Shown here: piece by piece, positions 1 through 8,525 of the stretch
Position numbering within the stretch: the stretch's first letter is position 1
Layout of the letters: the number at the start of each line of letters is the position of its first letter
DNA from: Nitrospira sp. CR1.1
GTDB lineage: Bacteria > Nitrospirota > Nitrospiria > Nitrospirales > Nitrospiraceae
Assembly: GCA_014055465.1 (NCBI GenBank)
Contig: WIAF01000001.1
Span: 310,001 to 374,000, forward strand
Direction: 5' to 3'
Length of the DNA stretch: 64,000 bases
Position numbers and translations under genes: made by a program
The notes under the pieces: generated by a model
What the model saw: the letters and a program-made list of their open reading frames with translations, nothing else
Told to the model about the DNA's origin: nothing
The model's database searches: none

Positions 1-622
1 TGGTGTGATGAATGGTCCTGGCGACGAGTTCTTTCCCTGTCCCGCTCTCTCCTTGGATCAAGACCGTCGCCGAGCTATCGGCCACCAGCCGGATCAGATC
101 AAACAATTGATGCATGACCGCACATGCGCCGACAAGGTCGCCCAAACGTGACTCGGTCCGTTCCGGACGCGACCGACCCGATTTTTGTTGAAGCACAGGC
201 GTCGGAAGGGATTGGGGATCAGACGGCTTATGGAACAGGACGAGGACCGAGCCGACTTCGCCTGAGGCCGACATGAGCGGGAAGGCCTGATGCATGCCGC
301 AGGCGGTGCCATCGCCAGAACTGTTACAGGCAACGGTACGAACCTCACGTGTCTCAAACACCGATTCGGCCGGACAGGTTCCGCACGGATCTTTCAGCTG
401 AACAAAGGCTTCATAACATTTGGCCGGTTTGCTGACCGAGGGATCCCTGCCTCCGCTGGCCCAAGCCGCGTCATTGGCGTACACCACATTCAGGTCCCGA
501 TCCATGACGGCAACACGGTCGGTCAATCCATCCGCGAGTTGCCGAAGCGCTTCCAATCGTGCGGCAAGAATGGGATCAGCGAAGGGAGAAGAGGCTACTC
601 TTGGCGCGTGAGATCCGGCCAT
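1..622 (-). CDS. PAS-containing sigma-54-dependent transcriptional activator (partial, C-terminus outside window)
   Basis: Only the first ~207 residues are present; the gene runs off the left edge. The ATG at 622 has an AAGGAG ribosome site 8 bases upstream. Residues ~15-130 look like a PAS sensor (segment VAVMDRDLNVVYANDAAW) with several cysteines, including a CGTCP motif, that could bind a cofactor or metal. Near residue 195 comes GESGTGKE, the Walker A motif of the sigma-54 interaction AAA+ domain. Family knowledge: such proteins remodel sigma-54 RNA polymerase at -24/-12 promoters. It is the last visible gene of a minus-strand signalling block, 141 bp after a lone receiver protein. Its DNA-binding domain cannot be seen. 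Confidence 0.85.
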   Translation of the reverse strand, partial: MAGSHAPRVASSPFADPILAARLEALRQLADGLTDRVAVMDRDLNVVYANDAAWASGGRDPSVSKPAKCYEAFVQLKDPCGTCPAESVFETREVRTVACNSSGDGTACGMHQAFPLMSASGEVGSVLVLFHKPSDPQSLPTPVLQQKSGRSRPERTESRLGDLVGACAVMHQLFDLIRLVADSSATVLIQGESGTGKELVARTIHHT

Positions 623-655
623 CTCATCACTCCTTATCTCAGAAGAAACCAAGCA

Positions 656-680
656 GGGCCTTTCTTCACAATGAAGGCCC
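656..680. other. GC-rich hairpin between two regulator genes
   Basis: GGGCCTT and AAGGCCC arms (7 bp) surround an 11-base loop. It lies in the spacer between the lone receiver gene and the sigma-54 activator. No U-tract follows on either strand, so it may be a weak terminator, an attenuating structure or neither. Confidence 0.35.
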
Positions 681-742
681 TATATGTACTACGCCTGATG
701 GGTCGAAGACAACCCTCCCCGCTGGAGGGCGACCAGGCCTCA

Positions 743-761
743 GGGCCCGTCCAGCGCGGGC
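743..761 (-). terminator. Possible terminator-like hairpin after the receiver gene
   Basis: GGCCCG and CGGGCC arms lie just downstream of the TAA stop of the receiver gene on the minus strand. No poly-U run follows, so termination activity is uncertain. Confidence 0.3.
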
Positions 762-763
762 CT

Positions 764-1195
764 TTAGTGAAGCGAGGGCTCTTCCGGCAAGGAGTCGGAA
801 CGGTGAAGAAGCCGTTTGACGGTGGCTTTTAATTCCGACAGCCGCACCGGCTTGTCGAAATAGGCCGTGGCGCCGCTTTTCATCGCCTCTTCCTTCGTCC
901 GGGCATCACCGAACGCCGTCATCACAATGATGGGGCAGCCAGGCGCACAGTCTCTCAGCCGATGGACATAATCGAAGCCTCCGGATGGCATTTTCAGGTC
1001 CGTGACGATCAGATCCGGCGCGGCCCTCATCACGGCCTCCAACCCCTCGACCCCATTGCGGGCTTCCCGCAGCTGGTACCCTTCCCCCCACAGCTCATCG
1101 CACAGCAAACTGCGCATATCCTTATCATCTTCCACCACCAGTAACACGGCTGGGGTTCTCCCGTTCACGTCGAGGCTCCGGTAGGCAACACTCAT
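764..1195 (-). CDS. Single-domain response regulator (CheY-like receiver)
   Basis: This 143-residue protein is one receiver domain with no output domain. The acidic pocket is at E22-D23-D24, the phosphoacceptor is D66 (IVTDLKMP), the switch Thr is in MTAF, and the conserved Lys is in DKPV. A 15-residue N-terminal extension and a short acidic tail (SLPEEPSLH) flank the domain. It lies 221 bp downstream of a PAS histidine kinase on the same strand and upstream of a sigma-54 activator, so it may accept phosphate from that kinase. The output partner cannot be inferred. The ATG at 1195 has no clear Shine-Dalgarno. Confidence 0.85.
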   Translation of the reverse strand: MSVAYRSLDVNGRTPAVLLVVEDDKDMRSLLCDELWGEGYQLREARNGVEGLEAVMRAAPDLIVTDLKMPSGGFDYVHRLRDCAPGCPIIVMTAFGDARTKEEAMKSGATAYFDKPVRLSELKATVKRLLHRSDSLPEEPSLH

Positions 1196-1416
1196 GACAA
1201 GGCAGCCAACGCAAACTATGTGCCATCATGCCACTCACCTTGCATGCGGTAACACCTTATGTTTATTGGCAATTTTGCAATGCAGGACTTTTCAAACAGG
1301 AGTGGGGACTGCGCGGCGTTGGCGAGAAAGACCCCACTACCCCAGACGGGCTGCCCCGAAGCGCTACAACCGCATCTGGCAAGGTCCTTCAACTTGGAGA
1401 GGAAAAAAGTTGCCCC

Positions 1417-4077
1417 TTACGATCTCGCATTCGGCGCAACGTGAATCGGCAAGCAGATGGTGAACACCGTTCCTACTCCTGGCTTGCTCTCCACCTGAAT
1501 CGTCCCGCCATGCTCCTCGATAATGCCCCTGACCACGGTCAAGCCCAAACCGGTCCCCTTCCCGAACTCCTTGGTCGTAAAGAACGGGTTGAAGATTTTT
1601 CCAATGACCTCCTGCGGCATGCCGTGGCCGGTATCGGCAATCGTGAGGAGGACCATCCCGCGATCCGGCACAGGCGCTAACGTCGCTCGTAGAGTCCCTC
1701 CTTCCGGCATGGCATGGATGGCATTCATGACCAAGTTGATCAACACCTGACTCATCTGGTCGGCGTCGGCATGGACGAATGGGCAGGCTTCGGCAAACGA
1801 GGTTTCCACGGTGATGTGGCCGTGAGACAGGCGTTCCTGAAAAATTTCAAGGTTATCTTCGATGGTCTGACGCAGGTCGAGCGCGCGATGTTCGACCGGA
1901 CGCCGGCGGGCAAATGCCAGCAGCTGATTCATGACTCGCGTGATCCGTTCGACCTGGCTGATGATCGTTTGCAGGCCTTTTTTGACCGACTCCTCTTTGG
2001 TTCGCTCCATCAAATACTCGGCCCGCCCCAGGATGACGTTCATCGGCGTCCCGATCTCATGCGCCATGCCGGAGGCCACGGTCCCGAGTTCAGCCACACG
2101 CTCGGTCCGGCGAAGCTGCGCCTGCAACCGTTTCCGTTCCGTCACATCACTGGCGATCCCATCGATCCTCACAGGTTGACCGGCGTCATCCTTGATGATT
2201 CGCCCGCGGTCGTGCACCCACCGCACATCTCCGTCCTGCCGCACGATGCGATACTCGACATCAAACTCTCCCGCGGTCTGAAGGTCCCGCACGGCCTGTT
2301 CAGCCAGGGCACGATCATCGGCATGCACGAGCGCCAGCCGTAACGACGGCCGGGCGATAAATTCCTCTGCCGGCCGCCCATAGATCACCGCCACGGACGG
2401 ACTCACATAGTGCACGACGGACAAGTCCAACGATGACGACCAGATGACGTCCTCCATCGCCCCCAACAAACTTTGAAGCCGCTCCTCGCTTTCCCGCAAT
2501 CGTTGCTCCCCGACCTTCCGCATCGTCATGTCGCGCAGCACAATCAGGATGCCGGGCCCGTCCTGGTCCCGGAAGTGGGCCGCCCTGACCGCGACATCCA
2601 CCACCGCCCCATCCAGGCGAATGACCTGCTCCTCGACCTCCGGGACAGTACCCCCGCCTTCCAGCAGATGCCGGATGCGCTGGGCGACCGGCTCGTGATA
2701 GTCAGGGTGAATCACGTCATAGATCCATTTTCCCTGGAGTTCTTCTCCGCTTGCGGCGCCGAACAATCGCAGCCCTTGCTCGTTGGCAAACACAACCCGG
2801 TTCTCCCGCACCACCAGAATGGCATCCGGCAAGACGGCGAGGAGGCGTCGATACCGCTCCTCACTTTGACGCAGCAACTGCTCGGCCTTTTTCCATTCGG
2901 TGACATCGCGCGTCACCCCCAACACCGCCGTGACAGTCCCGTCGGCGGCACGCAGGGGGACCACATGCGTATCCAGCCATCGCGGGGTCCCCAGGAGGCC
3001 CACGATCTGGAATTCGAGCCGGCCCGCCTCCCCCTCGCCCGCTTTGCGGACAAGATCGCGAAATACCGATTGCGATTCGGCGGCGACGAGATGGCAGATA
3101 TCTTTGCCGACGACGTCCGCATTACTCGCGGCCTCAATCATGGCCAGTCCTGCGGCATTCATCGTTCGCACCGTTCCATCCGGCGCAAGCACCTTCACAC
3201 ACTCCGGCTCGGTTTCGATGATCGCTCGCAGCAGGGCTTCTCGCTCCGCCAGTTCCTGTTCCAGCCGCTTCCGCGCCGTGATGTCGCGAAGAATGACGGT
3301 GTAGTAGCGCATCCCCGCCTCGCCGATTTGCGAAATGGCCGCCTCGATCGGAAATTCCTCGCCGGTGGAGCGCATGCCCATGATCACCCCCAACGCCCCC
3401 ATTTGACGCGTAGTGATGCCAGACCGGCCGAACTCGCGGATGTGTTCCGCATGCGCGCTGCGGAACCGCTCGGGGATCAGACGGTCCAACCGCCGTCCCA
3501 GCATCTCTTGCGCACTCCACTGAAACATGTCCTCCGCAGCCTGATTGAACAGGACGATTTTTTGTCCTTCATCGACCGTGATGATGGCATCCATGGCCGA
3601 CTGCACAATGCCTTCAAACCGCAGTTTGTCACGATGCAGTTCCGCTTCGGCCCGGCGCTGTCCAGCCACCGCCCCTTCCACGCCAGCTTCGGCAAGGGCG
3701 ATCGCGCCGGCGGTGGCCGATTCCGTCCGGGCGTGCTCAGCGACTGCCGGCCCCGAGCCGTTCCGGCGATCCGCCAACAAGACCGCGACGGCCACCATGA
3801 GTCCGATGCCCAGGAGTCGATTCAACCATGAGGCAAGCGGCACAATTCCCGCCGTCGAGACGACTGCCCCGACCACCACCAGCAACGCGGTCAGTCCCAT
3901 TCCATACAGAGGGGCGCGCGCCCGGGAGGATGTGGCTGTTAGCGCAAGTGGAATCGCATAGAGCAGCCACACGGCATACTCCGCCGATACCGAGAGATCG
4001 AGAAGAAATACTCCAAAGGTCAGCAGCGCAGGGCCGCCGTATTCAAGAAGCAGGGGTTTATGCGACAGAGGCTGCAC
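1417..4077 (-). CDS. Membrane PAS-domain sensor histidine kinase
   Basis: An 886-residue hybrid-free kinase. Residues ~10-110 hold several hydrophobic helices (MASE-like membrane sensor), followed by a short coiled coil and four PAS-type domains to ~640. The HisKA domain has the phosphoacceptor His in AHEIGTPMN (~residue 673). The HATPase domain (~770-875) shows the N box (INLVMNAIHAM), G1 (DTGHGM) and GTGLGL. I chose GTG at 4077 because GGGGAG lies 8 bases upstream; the longer reading from 4191 would overlap the preceding regulator by 77 bases. The NtrC-like gene ends 37 bp upstream, so the two probably form a cognate pair. Its signal is unknown. Confidence 0.88.
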   Translation of the reverse strand: MQPLSHKPLLLEYGGPALLTFGVFLLDLSVSAEYAVWLLYAIPLALTATSSRARAPLYGMGLTALLVVVGAVVSTAGIVPLASWLNRLLGIGLMVAVAVLLADRRNGSGPAVAEHARTESATAGAIALAEAGVEGAVAGQRRAEAELHRDKLRFEGIVQSAMDAIITVDEGQKIVLFNQAAEDMFQWSAQEMLGRRLDRLIPERFRSAHAEHIREFGRSGITTRQMGALGVIMGMRSTGEEFPIEAAISQIGEAGMRYYTVILRDITARKRLEQELAEREALLRAIIETEPECVKVLAPDGTVRTMNAAGLAMIEAASNADVVGKDICHLVAAESQSVFRDLVRKAGEGEAGRLEFQIVGLLGTPRWLDTHVVPLRAADGTVTAVLGVTRDVTEWKKAEQLLRQSEERYRRLLAVLPDAILVVRENRVVFANEQGLRLFGAASGEELQGKWIYDVIHPDYHEPVAQRIRHLLEGGGTVPEVEEQVIRLDGAVVDVAVRAAHFRDQDGPGILIVLRDMTMRKVGEQRLRESEERLQSLLGAMEDVIWSSSLDLSVVHYVSPSVAVIYGRPAEEFIARPSLRLALVHADDRALAEQAVRDLQTAGEFDVEYRIVRQDGDVRWVHDRGRIIKDDAGQPVRIDGIASDVTERKRLQAQLRRTERVAELGTVASGMAHEIGTPMNVILGRAEYLMERTKEESVKKGLQTIISQVERITRVMNQLLAFARRRPVEHRALDLRQTIEDNLEIFQERLSHGHITVETSFAEACPFVHADADQMSQVLINLVMNAIHAMPEGGTLRATLAPVPDRGMVLLTIADTGHGMPQEVIGKIFNPFFTTKEFGKGTGLGLTVVRGIIEEHGGTIQVESKPGVGTVFTICLPIHVAPNARS

Positions 4078-4114
4078 GGCAATGGCTCCCCGCACGACGG
4101 GGAAGACGGTAACG

Positions 4115-5494
4115 TCACGCGTCGGCGTGTGGTTTGCCCTCGATTTCGGCGAGCTTGCGGTAGAGGGTCTTCCGATCGATGCCCAGCACATGCGCGGCCT
4201 GATATTTGTTACCGCCCGTCTTCTCCAGGATTTTCACGATATATTCCTTCTCCACTTCATGGAGCGGCAAGGTGCGTTCGGCCGCTTCGTCGAGAATCCG
4301 GCGGTCTCCGCGAGCGCCCTGGACCTGTATGGGCAAATCTTCCGCGCCGATCAGGTCGCCATGGCTCAACGTCACGGCCCGCTCGATGACATTCTCCAGT
4401 TCCCGGACATTGCCCGGCCAGGCATAGTCGGCCAGCATCGCAAGAGCCGGCTCGCTGAGCCCCTTCATCTGCCTGCCGCGGGCGGCGGCGCACTTTTTCA
4501 GAAAGGCATCCACCAGGATCGGAATATCTTCACGCCGTTCCCGCAACGGCGGCAATCGCAGTTCGATGACATTGAGCCGGTAGTAAAAATCTTCACGGAA
4601 TCGCTTCTGCTTTACTTCATCGACGAGATTCAAGTTCGTTGCGGCAATGATCCGCACATCCACGGGAATCGACTTGGTCGCGCCCACGCGGCGGATTTCC
4701 CGTTCCTGAATCGCCCGCAGAAGTTTGGCCTGGAGCATGAGCGGAAGTTCGCTGATTTCATCCAGAAACAGCGTGCCCTTCTGCGCTTCCTCGAACAACC
4801 CGCGCTTATCCATTTTGGCGTCCGTGAAGGAGCCCCGCATATGGCCGAATAGTTCGCTTTCCAGCAATTGTTCGGGAATCGCCGCACAATTGACGGGCAC
4901 AAACGGCGCATCCCGCCGGTCGCTGTTATAGTGGATCGCCTTGGCCACCAATTCTTTGCCGGTGCCACTTTCGCCGGTGATCAGCACATTGGTCGGACTA
5001 TCGGCTACCCGTCGGATCAAATCGAAGACGGCCTGCATCGGCTTGCTCTTTCCGAGTATCTGATGAAAGCTGTATTCCTTGTGCACTTCCTTGCGCAGAC
5101 GACTCACCTCGCGGCGGAGAGCCGCCTCGCGGATCGCACGTTCGACCACCCGCACCAATTCCTCGGTCTTCACCGGCTTCGTCAGGTAATCGCTCGCCCC
5201 ATGCCGCATGGCGTCCACCGCGGTCTCCACCGTGCCGAAGGCCGTCATCAAGATCACGCCGATGTCAGGATACCGCTGCTTGATTTCCGCGAGCAATTCC
5301 GTGCCTTGCATGCCTTTCATCCGGAGATCGGTGAGGACGACGGCATAATCCTCCTCACTCAGTTCCTTGAGCGCCTCATCCCCGCCGCCGACACCCGTGC
5401 ATTGATGCCCACGCCCTTGCAGGACATCGCAGAGGAGGCTCCGCATGTCGGCATCGTCATCCACCACCAATACCGCGCCCCATTCCTCGGTCAT
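4115..5494 (-). CDS. NtrC-family sigma-54-dependent response regulator
   Basis: A 459-residue three-domain regulator. The receiver has D12-D13-D14, phosphoacceptor D56 (VLTDLRMKG) and the Lys of TKPV. The AAA+ domain has GESGTGKE and Walker B FLDEIS. The sigma-54 contact loop reads GSFTDA instead of the usual GAFTGA. A Fis-type helix-turn-helix closes the protein (GGNKYQAAHVLGIDRKTLYR). The start at 5494 is chosen because it begins the receiver fold and is preceded by GAGG 8 bases upstream. It heads the signalling operon and probably receives phosphate from the PAS kinase that follows 37 bp later. Its target promoters are not evident here. Confidence 0.92.
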   Translation of the reverse strand: MTEEWGAVLVVDDDADMRSLLCDVLQGRGHQCTGVGGGDEALKELSEEDYAVVLTDLRMKGMQGTELLAEIKQRYPDIGVILMTAFGTVETAVDAMRHGASDYLTKPVKTEELVRVVERAIREAALRREVSRLRKEVHKEYSFHQILGKSKPMQAVFDLIRRVADSPTNVLITGESGTGKELVAKAIHYNSDRRDAPFVPVNCAAIPEQLLESELFGHMRGSFTDAKMDKRGLFEEAQKGTLFLDEISELPLMLQAKLLRAIQEREIRRVGATKSIPVDVRIIAATNLNLVDEVKQKRFREDFYYRLNVIELRLPPLRERREDIPILVDAFLKKCAAARGRQMKGLSEPALAMLADYAWPGNVRELENVIERAVTLSHGDLIGAEDLPIQVQGARGDRRILDEAAERTLPLHEVEKEYIVKILEKTGGNKYQAAHVLGIDRKTLYRKLAEIEGKPHADA

Positions 5495-5554
5495 AGTTCT
5501 TTCCTCACTCGCTCCCGCCCGCACCACCAGCCTCCCCGGTCTCCGCACGCACAG

Positions 5555-5582
5555 ACTAAAGGGCACGCTCCAATGCGGTCAA
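5555..5582 (-). promoter_or_regulatory. Putative sigma-70 promoter of the NtrC-like/PAS kinase operon
   Basis: On the minus strand TTGACC is followed after 16 bases by TTTAGT. Transcription would start near 5549, giving a leader of about 55 bases before the ATG at 5494. Confidence 0.4.
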
Positions 5583-5749
5583 GTGGCGTCCTGCCGCAGC
5601 CTGCCTCTGCGCTCTGTTGCATAATGCCCCATCCTGGATGACTTGCGCACTGCTCCGGACACCGGGCTGATCCGGCATCGTCACATTTTCAACCGGAATA
5701 GAAACGGCACTTCTCTTGCGTCCTCCTTGAGAAACATCGAAGGGAATAT

Positions 5750-7069
5750 ATGACCGCAGACCATCCGGGACCCGACCCGCCGCAGACCGCCCACTCCACG
5801 CCTGTCGTGATGACTGCGATTCCGGTAGTGCAAGGTCAAGGCCATGACCAAGTCCCGGCGACCATCGACCAACGGACGTTTCCTCGCAGTCGGCAACGAG
5901 TGCCGATCATCATTGGGACAGCGGGCTTTCTCGCCCTTCTGATCGTCGCCCTCTGGTACTGGTGGTCCAATGACCCGGTTGGCGGTCACTACAAAACGCT
6001 GACCATCGATCGTGGGCCGATCACCTCACTCGTGACCGCGACGGGAGCCGTCAATCCGGTCATCTCCGTGCAGGTCGGCAGCCAGGTCTCCGGAAAGATC
6101 GCGAAAATCTATGCCGACTTTAATTCGGTGGTCCGGGAAGGGCAGGTCCTGGCTTCGATTGATCGCAAACCCTATCAAGCTAAGGTGAGCCAAGCCAAGG
6201 CGGCGCTCAAGAGCGCGCAAGCCGGTCTCGCCAAAGCACGGAACATGCTTGTGCAAAAAACACTGGAACTGAATCGCATGGCCGTGCTGCGGGAACAGCA
6301 GTTCGTTGCGCAATCGGACGTAGATCTCGCACGCACCAACTTTCGCGACGCCGAAGCGCAGGTGGATTTTTCTCAAGCGCAGGTCGACCAGGCCAGGGCC
6401 ACGCTGGCATCCGTCGAATTGGATCTGGGCTACACCACGATTTATTCCCCGGTGAATGGCACTGTCGTCTCGCGCAACGTCGAGGAGGGACAGACCGTCG
6501 TCGCGAGTTTTCAAACGCCCACGCTCTTCGTCCTCGCGCAGGATCTTACCCGCATGCAGGTCATCGCCAACGTCAGTGAATCCGATATCGGCGGCGTCAC
6601 CGAGGGCAAATCCGCGGATTTCCGGGTGGATGCCTATCCGCGGGAATCGTTTCACGGCATCGTGACGCAGGTCAGAAATGCGCCGGTCAGCATCCAGAAT
6701 GTCGTGACCTACGATGTGATCATTTCTGTGGATAACCCTGAACTCAAACTGAAGCCCGGCATGACCGCCAACATCACCATCATCACGGCTCGTAACGAGG
6801 GTGCGCTTCGTGCGCCGAACTCCGCACTACGATTTCGCATGCCGGGCGTGCCAGCGGATCGTAAAACCCCTCAACTCTGGGTGCTGGACGCGGCGGGGCA
6901 CGTGCGGTCAGCGCCGGTCACCCTCGGCATTGCAGATTCCCTGTATACCGACATCACGTCGGGCGAGGTCCGTGAGGGCGACGCCGCTATTGTGGGCATC
7001 GTGACCGCGGAAGACAGCGCCCAGGAAAAACTGCCCCCGGGTTTTGAGTTCGGGCCCAAAATACGGTGA
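5750..7069 (+). CDS. MacA-like periplasmic adaptor (HlyD/RND-type membrane fusion protein)
   Basis: A 439-residue adaptor. A ~45-residue Pro-rich cytoplasmic tail precedes one membrane helix (~48-70, IIIGTAGFLALLIVALWYW). The barrel-sandwich/lipoyl halves are at ~85-130 (VQVGSQVSGKI) and ~225-260 (YSPVNGTVVSRNV), separated by an alpha-helical hairpin rich in Ala, Gln and Lys. Beta-barrel and membrane-proximal domains follow. Such adaptors link an inner-membrane transporter to a TolC-type channel. The ATG has GAAGGGA upstream. A FtsX-type permease starts 10 bp after the stop, but no ATPase gene lies between or after them, unlike usual MacAB or adaptor-ATPase-permease operons. Confidence 0.9.
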   Translation: MTADHPGPDPPQTAHSTPVVMTAIPVVQGQGHDQVPATIDQRTFPRSRQRVPIIIGTAGFLALLIVALWYWWSNDPVGGHYKTLTIDRGPITSLVTATGAVNPVISVQVGSQVSGKIAKIYADFNSVVREGQVLASIDRKPYQAKVSQAKAALKSAQAGLAKARNMLVQKTLELNRMAVLREQQFVAQSDVDLARTNFRDAEAQVDFSQAQVDQARATLASVELDLGYTTIYSPVNGTVVSRNVEEGQTVVASFQTPTLFVLAQDLTRMQVIANVSESDIGGVTEGKSADFRVDAYPRESFHGIVTQVRNAPVSIQNVVTYDVIISVDNPELKLKPGMTANITIITARNEGALRAPNSALRFRMPGVPADRKTPQLWVLDAAGHVRSAPVTLGIADSLYTDITSGEVREGDAAIVGIVTAEDSAQEKLPPGFEFGPKIR

Positions 7070-7079
7070 TGCATCCCTC

Positions 7080-8312
7080 ATGAACTTTCTCTGGTTGACG
7101 ATTCAATCCGCGCTGCGCGTGCTCCGGCGCAATCCCTTGCGCGCAGGCCTGACCATGCTCGGAATTATCATCGGAGTCGGCGCCGTGGTCGGCATGGTCA
7201 GTCTCGGACAGGGCGCTACGGCGTCCGTGCAACGGGAGATTGCCAGCCTCGGCACCAACGTGCTGATCATCATCCCCGGCGCCACCACGACGGGTGGGGT
7301 GCGCGGCGGGCTTGGCAGTGTCTCGACGCTGACCGTCGACGATGCCCGGGACATCGAAAAGCGGGTCGGCGACATCGGCCTCGTCACGTATGCATCGCGT
7401 TCGGTTCTGCAGGTCATTCACGAACACAAGAATTGGAACGCGATTGCGATCGGCACGACCACCGCATTTACCGAACTGCGCAATTGGCCCGTCGCGGAGG
7501 GTGCGTTTTTTACCCAGGCGGATGAAGATGCCGCCGCCAAGGTTGCCGTATTGGGGAAAACTGTCGCAGGCAATTTATTCGAGCGTGGCGAAGAGATCAT
7601 CGGGGCGCAGATCCGGATCAAGAATGTCCCTCTGCGCGTGATCGGCGTCCTCTCGTCGAAGGGACAGTCCCTGTCAGGGCAGGATCAGGACGACATCGTC
7701 CTCCTCCCCTTCACGACCGCGGAACGAAAGGTCCTGGGCACGAAGTTTCTCGGGACGGTCGGCATTATCATGGTCGCCGCTCAACATCGGTACAGCATTC
7801 CCGCCGCCGTGGAGGAAATCAAGGAACTCCTGCGGACGAGACACCGGATTCACCCCGCCGAGGAAAACGACTTCACCATCCGCACGATGGAAGACGTGGC
7901 CAACACCGTGGCCGGGGCCAGCCGCACCATGATGATGATGCTCCTGAGCATTGCCTCCATCTCCCTGGTGGTCGGTGGCATCGGGATCATGAATATTCTT
8001 CTGGTCTCGGTGACGGAGCGTACCAGGGAAATCGGCATTCGCATGGCGGTGGGAGCCACACGCGCCCACATTCTGCTGCAGTTCCTGGTCGAAGCGATGA
8101 TCCTCACGGCCATCGGCGGCGTAGCCGGCGTCTTGTTCGGCATCCTGGGAGCGCGTGTGCTCACACACCTCATCGGCTGGCCCACCATCATTTCATCCCG
8201 GTCCGTCGCCGTCGCCTTTCTGTTCTCGTTGGCCGTGGGCATCTTCTTCGGTCTCTATCCGGCCAACAAGGCCTCGCATATGAACCCCATCGAAGCGCTG
8301 CATTACGAATAA
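7080..8312 (+). CDS. MacB-type FtsX-like ABC transporter permease
   Basis: A 410-residue stand-alone permease. The first helix is at ~20-45 (LGIIIGVGAVVGMVSLG). A large periplasmic MacB_PCD-like domain spans ~50-280, and three C-terminal helices form the FtsX domain (SLVVGGIGIMNILLVSVTER and following). There is no Walker A or other nucleotide-binding motif, so the ATPase must come from another gene. ATG 7080 matches family N-termini; a TTG at 7044 would overlap the adaptor. The role is probably export of a small molecule, peptide or lipid together with the adaptor upstream; the substrate is unknown. Confidence 0.9.
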   Translation: MNFLWLTIQSALRVLRRNPLRAGLTMLGIIIGVGAVVGMVSLGQGATASVQREIASLGTNVLIIIPGATTTGGVRGGLGSVSTLTVDDARDIEKRVGDIGLVTYASRSVLQVIHEHKNWNAIAIGTTTAFTELRNWPVAEGAFFTQADEDAAAKVAVLGKTVAGNLFERGEEIIGAQIRIKNVPLRVIGVLSSKGQSLSGQDQDDIVLLPFTTAERKVLGTKFLGTVGIIMVAAQHRYSIPAAVEEIKELLRTRHRIHPAEENDFTIRTMEDVANTVAGASRTMMMMLLSIASISLVVGGIGIMNILLVSVTERTREIGIRMAVGATRAHILLQFLVEAMILTAIGGVAGVLFGILGARVLTHLIGWPTIISSRSVAVAFLFSLAVGIFFGLYPANKASHMNPIEALHYE

Positions 8313-8432
8313 GCACACCGGCGCGGATGGCTGAGCGCCAACGGCTGAGAGCGGAATTCACAGCGCTGACACACATTCGGGAGAACGACGCCTGCGACAA
8401 GGCACAGCGCGCCGAGTGCGAGCGGGACGATC

Positions 8433-8511
8433 TTCAACATCCTGAGACAGGCTGGTCGGCGTGGCAGGAACGGCGAACCGGGGGACCCGTTCGACGTGAC
8501 GGAAGTCGAAC
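8433..8511 (-). pseudogene. Decayed copy of the lipA 3' end
   Basis: About 79 bases match 13361-13440, the last codons of lipA, at roughly 84 percent by eye with one base deleted. The residues FRHVE are still readable but the frame is broken. Weaker similarity extends upstream: GCGCGGATGG at 8321 matches 13271, and GACGCCT plus GGCAC blocks follow in the same order. The two copies are direct repeats flanking the antiporter, MscS and porin genes. This suggests the intervening segment was inserted or duplicated next to lipA. Confidence 0.6.
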
Positions 8512-8525
8512 ATCCCCGCGTGGCG

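Noticed and set aside
2473-3831. Long 452-codon plus-strand ORF antisense to the PAS kinase
   Set aside because: It lies wholly inside the kinase gene, has Arg/His/Asp-rich composition typical of a GC-rich shadow frame and no ribosome site.
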